From: Buchananella felis
Lineage (GTDB): Bacteria > Actinomycetota > Actinomycetes > Actinomycetales > Actinomycetaceae
Length of the DNA: 64,000 nucleotides
Strand: one strand, 5' to 3'
NCBI RefSeq assembly: GCF_041380015.1
Contig: NZ_CP159978.1
Shown: positions 47,994-56,800 of the stretch, one piece after another
Numbering within the stretch: position 1 is the first letter of the stretch
Layout: the number at the start of each line of letters is the position of its first letter
Position numbers and translations under genes: made by a program
Notes under the pieces: generated by a model
What the model saw: the letters and a program-made list of their open reading frames with translations, nothing else
What the model was told of the DNA's origin: nothing
Database searches by the model: none

Positions 47994-50987
47994 TCACGGA
48001 CTCGCGATCACGCGTAATTTCATTCCATATGTCTCCGCGAGGAATCGATCGGTCGCTCCGAGAAGAGCCCTCATATCTTCGCTCACTCCAGACTTGGACA
48101 TCCCAGGCTGAATGATGGCTACGGTTACCTGGAGAAATCGGTACCGCGCTTCCCTGACGATGTTCCCTAGGGTCTCTATATTTCCGACGATGAGACCGCT
48201 GTTTCCTTTTTTTTGACGATTCTGTTCTCGTCGGAAAAGTCGGTGGGTTAGTAACTCGGGCATAGACTTCGCCCGATTCATTTTTACTGATTGGCCGCAG
48301 ACGTCGTACAAGTCCTCAATTCTTGCGCCTGGCACAGATTTGGACGAGTGTTTGCAGTGTGCTAGCAACACGTCCAACCCGTCGTCGGTTCGGCGTAGAA
48401 GAACAATGTCAGCTAGTTCACCTGGTCCGTCATCATCGAGCACGATTTCCCAGTCTTCTTGAGCAGAGAGGACGTGGATCGCACGATGTTGGATGGTGGC
48501 AGGATCACGTTGGGCACCTTGGGATTCACTTTTAATGTTGACACCAGACCAGTCCATTGTCTCGATATCTTCAATCGGGAAGAGTCGTCGTTCGCGATTC
48601 GGCTTCAGCAGGATGCCCTCCTCGGCCATGACGATCTCGCGCTCGAATGTCACCAGGAGACCGTGGGTTGTGAGAAATGCCGCGAGGCTGTGCGTACCGG
48701 ACGACGTGACGATCTGTCCGTCGTCGGCCACGGGGTGAATCGTCGGTTGACCGTCCTTGGTGAACTCGTACTCAAACTCTAGTGTCCACGACGGAGTCAC
48801 GACCTCGAACCGGAGGGGCTGGTCTGACGTGTGATCGGTGAGTGAGAGCTCCGTATCGAGAAGCGAAAAAGACTGCCCGTTGTAACTAACTCTCTGTCTA
48901 TCGCTGAATGTAGCAATGAGGTGATGCGGCCATTCGATTGAAAGTGGAACGTAAGGCGGTCGCTCTCGCGCTGGCTCCGGAATTAGGAATCCCGACATGA
49001 CTGAGTCGAGCGAGATTGAGGTGTCGGTGATAGTGGGGCCAACCTTCCGGGCCCACTTGACCCAATCATGGATGTCGTGAGCTTGCTGATGACTCCAGAT
49101 GCGCCCCTTTCGGGAGGCTCCGAAGCTTACAACTCGTCGGTCAGAGTAGCCGTACGCGAATATGTTGGTCTTCATTTTCGTGCTACCTTCACCGCGCCAC
49201 GCATGCAGCACGTCCTGCCCGACGTGCATAGAAAAGCGGCGATTGCGACTTACTGAATCGAGGAGACCGACGTTGGTTGGGACTCGGCGATTAATCTTGG
49301 ACAATATTCGGTAAACCGTCTCTCCCTTGACCAGGGCTAGGTTATCCCCGCCGACAGCTTTAGCGATGTCTTCGTGTAGTGAGGCGTTGTTCGTACTGTT
49401 GATGTATAGGAATCCTGCTGAGTCGTCGAGATGAACGACATAGAGGTCGTGGACCAGTTCGTTGAGGCTAGAGAATTGTCCCCATTTTACAGGTTTGGTT
49501 TCCTGGGAGACCCACCATACAACCTTGTCCTTGTTGTTGATTCCGAGCCTGCTGGTCAGTAAACGGCTCGCAAACAGGTCGTAGATTTTCTCTGGATTCC
49601 AGGTGAGTGGACCTGACGTCTGATAGGTGACTGTACTCATCTTCGGATGAATGCTGCGCATCGCCACTTCAAGTGGCTTTGACCCGAAGCCAAGTTCGAA
49701 TTCCGTCCGGGCCTTCTCTCGCCCAACTCCGTGCTCGGTGAGATCCCGAATGACATCGTTCCAGTCGGCGTCCTCACCGTAGAGCTTACGGAGACGTTCG
49801 TCGACTCCCGTAATTTGTAGCGGTACGAATGCAGATGCGGCTCCAAGAGAATCGCCACCTACTCGGGTGAATCGCCCAATAAACTGCAACGTGATCGCAA
49901 TACTCTTCTGCGGATCGTGGATTGCCGCGATCTTCAGCGCCGGTAGGTCGAAACCTTCACCGAGCATGTTGACGCACACAACGATGCGACTCTCGCGGTT
50001 GAGTAACTTGTCGCGGTGATTCAGACGTGTCGACTCAGCCAAGCCTGTGTCGATACGAATGGGAGCGAACTCTGAGCCGATCTCCTCATATAGCTTGATG
50101 ATCTCCTTCGCCCGTTTGACCGAACTAACTCGTGCCATCAGAAGATGGTCTAATCCAGATTTGCGGTCTGCGCGCAACTGCTCCACTGCGGCGACGGCGA
50201 CCGCTCGGTCGGGGTTCGTCACATCGAACACCGAGTGATAGTTGATGCGGGAGAAGTAGCCATGAGTTTGAGCTAGGCGAAGGGGGTAGGCGTATGCAAT
50301 GCGACCGCCCAGGTGCGCGCCGTCCTCGCGGAAAGGTGTTGCTGTGAACTGCACAACCTCGTGGCCGCGGAATAGATCGACTACCTCTTTCCAGGTACGG
50401 GCACCAAGGTGATGAGCTTCATCTACGAACAAGCGGTGACATGACTGCGCAAGGTATTCTCGTGCCTCCTTCGAGCATGCGTTTAAAGCCTGTGCTGTAG
50501 CCACAACTACATTCGCCTGTGTCAGTAGGCGCTCCGTCTGGTCAGCTTTCTGAAGCCCACTTCTGAGGACAAGGACGACGGGGCAGGTGAAGTTGCCAAC
50601 GACTGCGCCGACGGAAGGTAGAATCCCCAGCGTCGCGAACTTCTTGGCTATCTGAGTCCGAAGTGCGTCAGATGGAACTACGACCAGTGTCCGAGCCGGC
50701 GAATGGCAGTAAGCGGCAAGCATCGTTTCTGTCTTGCCGGTGCCGGTTGGCATGACCACAGTGATAGGTTCGTCTTTTTCGGTAGTCTGGTTGGCCAAAA
50801 TCGCATGCAGGGCACCCAGTTGTGGGCGCCGAAGACCCGCAGATGACTCTGACTCCTCGACGAAGTGGAATTGTCCCTTCAATGACGCTTCGACGACCGT
50901 GGCGTCGAGCGGTTCGTCAATATGCGCCCCAGGTCCCTCACTAAGCCACCATAACTCGTTGCCGTCGATGCGACGTTTCTTTATCAC
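47994..50987 (-). CDS. SF2 DEAH helicase with nuclease-like C-terminal domain, putative defence protein
   Basis: 997 residues. The helicase core (about 50-410) has Walker A MPTGTGKTE (80-88), DEAH at 189-192, FTATPF (214-219), and QFIGRFTRVGG with an Arg finger pattern, as in type III restriction Res subunits. A beta-rich middle of about 400 residues is unassigned. Near residues 858-885 ELADIVLLRR and LDVLLAHCKHSS resemble the D...(D/E)-x-K core of PD-(D/E)XK nucleases with His-Cys-Lys at the last site. GTG start after a G-rich stretch. Base composition is clearly less G+C-rich than the neighbours, indicating recent transfer. Single-gene helicase-nuclease fusions are common in defence islands; no named system is assigned. 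Confidence 0.8.
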   Translation of the reverse strand: MIKKRRIDGNELWWLSEGPGAHIDEPLDATVVEASLKGQFHFVEESESSAGLRRPQLGALHAILANQTTEKDEPITVVMPTGTGKTETMLAAYCHSPARTLVVVPSDALRTQIAKKFATLGILPSVGAVVGNFTCPVVLVLRSGLQKADQTERLLTQANVVVATAQALNACSKEAREYLAQSCHRLFVDEAHHLGARTWKEVVDLFRGHEVVQFTATPFREDGAHLGGRIAYAYPLRLAQTHGYFSRINYHSVFDVTNPDRAVAVAAVEQLRADRKSGLDHLLMARVSSVKRAKEIIKLYEEIGSEFAPIRIDTGLAESTRLNHRDKLLNRESRIVVCVNMLGEGFDLPALKIAAIHDPQKSIAITLQFIGRFTRVGGDSLGAASAFVPLQITGVDERLRKLYGEDADWNDVIRDLTEHGVGREKARTEFELGFGSKPLEVAMRSIHPKMSTVTYQTSGPLTWNPEKIYDLFASRLLTSRLGINNKDKVVWWVSQETKPVKWGQFSSLNELVHDLYVVHLDDSAGFLYINSTNNASLHEDIAKAVGGDNLALVKGETVYRILSKINRRVPTNVGLLDSVSRNRRFSMHVGQDVLHAWRGEGSTKMKTNIFAYGYSDRRVVSFGASRKGRIWSHQQAHDIHDWVKWARKVGPTITDTSISLDSVMSGFLIPEPARERPPYVPLSIEWPHHLIATFSDRQRVSYNGQSFSLLDTELSLTDHTSDQPLRFEVVTPSWTLEFEYEFTKDGQPTIHPVADDGQIVTSSGTHSLAAFLTTHGLLVTFEREIVMAEEGILLKPNRERRLFPIEDIETMDWSGVNIKSESQGAQRDPATIQHRAIHVLSAQEDWEIVLDDDGPGELADIVLLRRTDDGLDVLLAHCKHSSKSVPGARIEDLYDVCGQSVKMNRAKSMPELLTHRLFRREQNRQKKGNSGLIVGNIETLGNIVREARYRFLQVTVAIIQPGMSKSGVSEDMRALLGATDRFLAETYGMKLRVIASP

Positions 50988-51476
50988 AGTGGAGCCCCCC
51001 CATTCTCTCCCTCAGGGTGCGTCACGGTCGCCCTACCACGTAATCCCTCACATTATAAGTCTGTCTGGCGATGGTGGTACGTTGCATCGCTGCCCTTCCT
51101 AAGATCGAAGGCCAGCTGTCCCTGGGCTAGACGACTGTGGCCCAGGCGCACTAACACGGCCAGTTCTACCTCGTTATGAGCGCTGCCCAGGTGCTCCACG
51201 ATCCGTTACACCCCGTGTTCCTTAGTCATGATCTGTACCGCCATAGCCCCTGAAGTGGTCTTAACCTTGCGTGAATGCGGGCTCGCGCCTGCCACCCACC
51301 CTCAGGCTTAGTGTCTCGCGCCCCCATGAACAATGCTATTCCGACAAGAACCAGCCGCCAAACCCCAAAACTCGCCATCACTTGTGCAAGTCTGGTCTGG
51401 CGGGGTCTATATTGTAATTTGGATGGGGTGAAGCGTGCTTTGTTGGGCATTAGCGTTAATAGATTTGCTTCGAGGT
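50988..51476. other. Gene-free stretch between the SF2 helicase and the UvrD-like gene
   Basis: About 490 relatively A+T-rich bases with no supported gene. Only short frames with many stops are present. It separates the two helicase genes on the same strand and probably holds the promoter of the 997-residue helicase. It looks like a junction of separately acquired segments. Confidence 0.4.
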
Positions 51477-53843
51477 TCAGAACTCCCGCTCGGCCGTTGT
51501 AGTCACCACCAGCTCGTCGCGGGCGCGTGACGCCGCCACGTACAGCAGGGACCGCTCCCGCAGCAGTATTTCGTCCCGTTCACCCTCGGGCATGGAGGCC
51601 AGCGCCCACTTGGACGGCAGCTCGTCCGCGCCGGCCCCGGCCACGATTACGTACCGGAACTCCAGCCCCTTCGCCTGGTGCATGGTCATGACCACCACGC
51701 TTTCGGGGTCCACGGACTCGCCCGACCTTGGGAACACAGACGCGATGCCCGCACTCGGCAATGCCCGGTTGATCGCATCTGCCTTCGCGCTGGAGCGGGT
51801 CAGTACGGCGATGGAGTTGCGCTGCAGTTCCGTCCCGTCGCGCTCAATCCAGGCACGCACCACGTCCACGATCGCATCGACCTCACCCTGCCCCCGGGAG
51901 GCCTGAATCACGCGCGGCGCCGGGCCGGACCGCACCGACTTGTATTCGCTGACGTCCTCGGGCTGGTCCTCCAGGTCCAGGTAGCTGCCGCCTTCGATCA
52001 CGTTGATGCACCAGGCCAGGTTCTCAGCGGTTGTGCGGTAGTTGAGTCGCAAGCGGCGTGAGCGTCCCCTGATGTTGATCCCGTATTTCGCGAGCGATAC
52101 GCGCGAGCGGTAGATCCGCTGGTGCGCGTCCTCGGCAATGAATAGGTCGTCGGAGCCCTCCGGCGCGGACGCGCGCAGCAACTGCCAGTGGAGTGCGTGG
52201 AAGTCCTGCGCCTCGTCGACCAATATGTGGTCGGCCAGGCACTGGGGGCCGACGTTCCTCCCGCCGCCGCCAACACCGCCGCCGGCCTCACCGGCGGCAA
52301 GGCCGTCAACCGTGCCGCCGCCAACACCGCCGCCGGCCTCACTAACACCAGCCTCCCCAGCGCCTCGAGTCGCCATCACCTGCGCGGCCAGCGCCACGAC
52401 CTCGGGATACGTGAGCACGCCCTGCACATCGAGGTTGGAGCGGAACTCGTCGAATATCTCCCACAGCACCTTGCGCAGGGGCCGGGAGAGGGGGGTGCCG
52501 CGCCCGGGGCGGGGCACGCGCAGGTAGCTCTCGAGGCTGGTGATTCGCGCGGGCAGGATCACGTTGTCGTATTCGCTGGCTAGGAACGCGCCGGTGAGGA
52601 GGCGCTGGTCGGGCACGGTGTGGTCGGCCCCGATGCGTTCGAACAGGTTGGCGGCGTCGTTGTCCCCTAGGCGCTTGCCGAAGGTGAGGGGGCGGGCGCG
52701 GCCAAGCACGCAGTGGGCGGCCGCGGCGAGTTCTTCCTTGGAAGCGTGGTTGATGATGTGTGCCGCGATTTGGTCGATGCCCTTGACGCACACACCGGGT
52801 TGCCCCAGTTCGACGAATTCGATCTCTGGCGCGAGCAGTTCTAGGCCCGTGCGTAGGGAGTCGGCCAGGGTGCGGGTGTAGGTGGTGAGCAGGATGCGCG
52901 CACCGGGGTGCTTCCGGTGTAGGGCGCGTGCTCGGTGCAGCAGCACCACCGTCTTGCCTGTTCCCGCACCGCCAGCGAGCCGGTAGGGGCCCTTCCAGCT
53001 TCCTTCTGCGTAGCGGCGCTGTTCTGGGTGGAGGAAGACGCGCCACTTGTTGATGTCTGAGGATTCCAGGGCCTCGCGCAGGCTGTCGGGGTTGTTGCCG
53101 ACCCACGTGAACCCGCCGGAGTTGCCGGCGAATTCGGCGGCGAGTGCCTGCTCTTCACGCTCGTAGCTGGTTTCGCTGATGCCGAGTTCTTCCTTGATTG
53201 CGGCCCAGCTTTCGCCGCACGCCAACCCTAGGAGCACTAGTGCTTGTGTTTCCGGCGCGTCTTCTAGCACGCGCGCTAGCTCGGCTTGCGTGTGCGCGGC
53301 TAGCGCCTGCCCGGCCAGCGGGCCGGAGATACCGATGCTTTCGAGTGTTGCCTGGTCCCAGTTTTGGGCGAGCAGGTTTTCCTTTTGGACGACGTTCCGC
53401 CCGCCTTCCTCATCTCGCGCCGCCGTCGCGGATTGGCTGGAGTGAACGTCGGGCATATCGGTACCGCTGGCAGCATCCATTTCGCCGCTTTCGGCTGCGT
53501 CACCGGGCCCCGGGTCTGGGTGCTGCAGTAGTTCGCGCACGCCGAGCGCCAGGTTGAAGCGCAGCTCGGTGCGGCGGGCGTAGGCGATGGCGTCGTCGTG
53601 GGGGAAGGTGCCCACGTAGTAGTAGACGGGCTCGCCCTCGCAGTCGATACGGAATAGCACGGCGCGCAGGAAGTCGTCCACGCGTCCGGTGCGCACGCGC
53701 GGGTCCACAGCGTTCTTGATGGGCTCGATGTGCAGGCCGGGCGTGGTGTCGCTGTCCTGCAGCTTCTGCAAGAACGTGTAAGCCTTGGCCTTGATAGAGC
53801 CGTCAATCTTGTTCTTCTGGCTGGCTAGAACAACGTTGGGCAT
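51477..53843 (-). CDS. UvrD/Rep-like SF1 helicase with possible RelE-like N-terminal domain
   Basis: 788 residues. Residues 1-100 (KAYTFLQKLQDSD, PGLHIEPIK, RVDDFLRAVLFRI, VYYYVGTFPHDDAIAYAR) have the strand order of RelE/ParE-type toxins. After a linker the SF1 core starts: Walker A RLAGGAGTGKTVV (289-301), Walker B ILVDEAQDF (540-548), LNYRTTAENLAW, MTMHQAKGLEFRYVIV and LLYVAASRARDEL. A Gly/Val/Ala-rich insert (about 494-532) precedes Walker B. The ATG overlaps the stop of the giant helicase by one base, so it is the third gene of a coupled operon. It should unwind or translocate on DNA for the system; the RelE assignment is tentative. Confidence 0.87.
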   Translation of the reverse strand: MPNVVLASQKNKIDGSIKAKAYTFLQKLQDSDTTPGLHIEPIKNAVDPRVRTGRVDDFLRAVLFRIDCEGEPVYYYVGTFPHDDAIAYARRTELRFNLALGVRELLQHPDPGPGDAAESGEMDAASGTDMPDVHSSQSATAARDEEGGRNVVQKENLLAQNWDQATLESIGISGPLAGQALAAHTQAELARVLEDAPETQALVLLGLACGESWAAIKEELGISETSYEREEQALAAEFAGNSGGFTWVGNNPDSLREALESSDINKWRVFLHPEQRRYAEGSWKGPYRLAGGAGTGKTVVLLHRARALHRKHPGARILLTTYTRTLADSLRTGLELLAPEIEFVELGQPGVCVKGIDQIAAHIINHASKEELAAAAHCVLGRARPLTFGKRLGDNDAANLFERIGADHTVPDQRLLTGAFLASEYDNVILPARITSLESYLRVPRPGRGTPLSRPLRKVLWEIFDEFRSNLDVQGVLTYPEVVALAAQVMATRGAGEAGVSEAGGGVGGGTVDGLAAGEAGGGVGGGGRNVGPQCLADHILVDEAQDFHALHWQLLRASAPEGSDDLFIAEDAHQRIYRSRVSLAKYGINIRGRSRRLRLNYRTTAENLAWCINVIEGGSYLDLEDQPEDVSEYKSVRSGPAPRVIQASRGQGEVDAIVDVVRAWIERDGTELQRNSIAVLTRSSAKADAINRALPSAGIASVFPRSGESVDPESVVVMTMHQAKGLEFRYVIVAGAGADELPSKWALASMPEGERDEILLRERSLLYVAASRARDELVVTTTAEREF

Positions 53844-56800
53844 CAGTTGCCTCCGCTCAGTTGGACCAATTTTGCGGTGATCTGGTCAATTTGGGTCAGG
53901 GCGTGGGCGGTAAGCCCGCTGGCGGTGAGCGTGGGCAGGTCGTCCTCGCTGTAGGCGATGGCGTAACCGTATTCGGGCCAGCGCAGCAGCACGGGCGTTC
54001 CCCCGATTTCCTCACCAAAGCTCGGCAGTTCCAGCTTCGGCACGCCAGGCACGGCCACGATCTGGAGCAGGGCAGAGCGTTCCTGGTCGTCAACGGCGTC
54101 GTCCAGGATTTCTTGCCAGGCGGGCGGAACGTCGGCGGGCAAAGCCGATGCGCCTAGAGAATCCAGGTCGTCAAGGACGTCGGGGGAGGAGGCCGTCAGC
54201 ACGCGGTTGACGCGCGGCGAGGCAAAGGCGGTCAGGTTGGCCCAGTAGAGCCAGGCGCGCCAAGAGTCCTGGTAGTCAGCTGCGGCGGGCGCGGAGTCGT
54301 CCAGGTATACCAGGGAGCGGATTGTGCGCGTGGCGGCCTCCCTGCTGGGGATTCCGCCCGCGATCAGGCGCATGGTGCCTTCCCGGCGTTCCCACCATTT
54401 GCCTTGCTCGCCCTCGGATAGGCCGCTCTTGATGAAGTTGAAGGTGGGCTCGGCCACGCCAAGCTCGTTGTGTGCGGTCTGCTGGTCCAGCGGGTACTGG
54501 CTAACCAAGGCCAGGCTCGGGGCAATGGTGGAAAAGGCCGTCCACTTTTCCACGTCGGGATCCACGATCCACTCCCACAGCAGCGCCATCGAGCCACGCG
54601 ACAACGCGGCAGTGATGGGAGCAGGCAGCACGTACTGGGCACTGAAGAAGTCCAGCACCTGCGGGTTGATCTCGCTTGCCCCCGCGCTTGGCAGCGGCTT
54701 GTCACGAAGCTGGGCCTCGAACAGGTCCAGGTCCTGATCGGTCAGGGCCCACGGGATCGAGGGGGAGGCGTCAACGCGCAGGTGGTGGCGCTTGATGGCG
54801 TCGTCGCCAGCGCGGTTGTGTGCGCTGGACGCGTGAAAGGCGGCCCCGTCGGTGTAGATCGCCAGGCGGGGAATGCGCGGGTTGGTGCAGGCCAACACGA
54901 AGTCGGGCTTAGTGCCGCCCAGCAAAACCTGCGGGGACAGGCTCCATTTCAAGTCTGAGCCGGGCAGAGAGAAAATCAGCTTGGGGCCCTCCAAGCCCGG
55001 TACCTCCGTCATCTGCGCCCCGGCCTTTTCCAGCATCTGCTTTAGCAGCGCCCGCATGCGCAGCTCCAGCGCGGATTCGGTGGCGGTGCTCTCTGGGCGG
55101 CTGGTAGAGATGCTCCACCGCGCAAAGTCAGGGCGCGGGGAGGCCGGGCCGATGCCCAACAGGATCCCCAGCAGGCGCTGGGCGTCCACCCGAGACACAT
55201 TGGCCACCTGCCCGTGGTCGGCAAAGGGCAGCAGGCAGCGGTGGCAGGCGCGCCGGGCTTCCTCTGCGCAGCTGCAGGTGGTGACAACCTCCCAGGCGGC
55301 GGCCAGAGCGTCGTGCACCAGGCGCGGCTCCTTGAAGGCCGCCAGGTAGCCGGTGCCGCCGGGCACCTGGTCATGAATCAGGATCGAGTTGGGGCCGTTC
55401 TCCTTGGTATTTGGCAGGGAGATGATGGAGAGCGTGCCGATCGTGCCACCGATTTGCTTCTGCATGCCCAACAGGATCGCGGCCTTCAACGTGGGGATCG
55501 CAAATTCCTCACTCACCGCTGCGGCACTGGGCAGGTGCAGCACAACGCCCTGGGTGCGCAGGTGGCGGGAGATCGCGATGGTGGCGTTGTGCTCCTCGAT
55601 GTCCAAGCGGTGCTTGCACCAGTAGCGGTGTTCCTCCTTGGAGTTCTCCTTCACGCTGCCATCGAGCTTCCCGCAGTAGGAGCACACCCTGAACAGGGGA
55701 GTGCGTACCACGTGCCCGCCCAGGGTGCGCTCGGCCGCGCCGCTGGAGGTTGCCCCCAGGTTCAGCCAGGTGATGTCGGCGCGGCTGAGGTATTCGATAC
55801 CAAAGCCGGTGGAGGACTCAAACCACTGCGCCTGGCTGTAGCGCCGGTCCAGGTCCGGCAGCGGGATGACGGAGAAGTAGGAGCGGCGGCGCTCGTCGCT
55901 CTTGTCGGTGATGGCGCTCTCGTCCTGGAACACGCGCGCGGAGACCGTCTGCAGGCGCACCACGTCCATGTTCTGCCCGGAGTCGGCAATCGCGCCGTCC
56001 CCACAGCGGGCGCAGGTGGAGACGCGCCCGGATGCGCTAGCCGGGCCGCTGCTCACCTCCGCGTGCCAGCCGCAGCACGGGCAGATCTGCCAACGCTCCA
56101 CGCGGGAGGCGTTTTCTCCCAGGTCAATGGCGTCGATCTTGATTTCCAGGCCGTCGGCGTAGAAGGCCGCCCCGGGGGCTAGCTCCATCAGCGCGCTGCT
56201 GGCCCCGCGCGTGAACGGCTTGGTGTCCGCCTCGAACTCGGTGGTCTCCGGGTTGCGCCTGGTGACCTCTACGTTCAGGGTGACGGTGTCGTCCAGCAGC
56301 GTGTAGTTGGGGAACAGGCCAGCCGATTCCAGCATGGAGATCCAGTGGCTGGACCAGTCCTCACCCAACTTGGCGCGCATCCGCGCGGTCTGTGCCACGG
56401 CGGAGCGCAGCTCTCGTTCGGCCTCGCGTAGGTCTGCGGGCAGGTCGCTCAGCCTCTCCAGCGCGTCGGTGGGCTTGAAGCCGTGCACGGAGCGGATCTT
56501 GTCTCGCTCGGCCTCGAGCTGCTTGATGCCCTTTTGCATGGCGGCCAGCTTGAACCGAAGCTGCGCACGGTCCTGGTTCCAGGTGTGAACCATCTTTTCT
56601 ATGTCCGTGCGCAAGGAATGGCGAGCCCAAAGCGCCAACGCCTCGATACTGCTTTCCCCTAGATACGGGGCCAGGCGGGAGGTGAAGTCGGCGATCAGCG
56701 CGTCGCCGTTTTGTTCCACCAGCTCGATCAGCTTGCCCAGGTAGGTGTCAGGATCGGCGGACTTGAGCACGTTGTGCTGACGGGTTTGCTCCGGGACCTG

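Noticed and set aside
51226..51502. Small frames (about 75 codons) between the two helicases.
   Set aside because: No ribosome site, overlapping opposite frames and no recognisable similarity.
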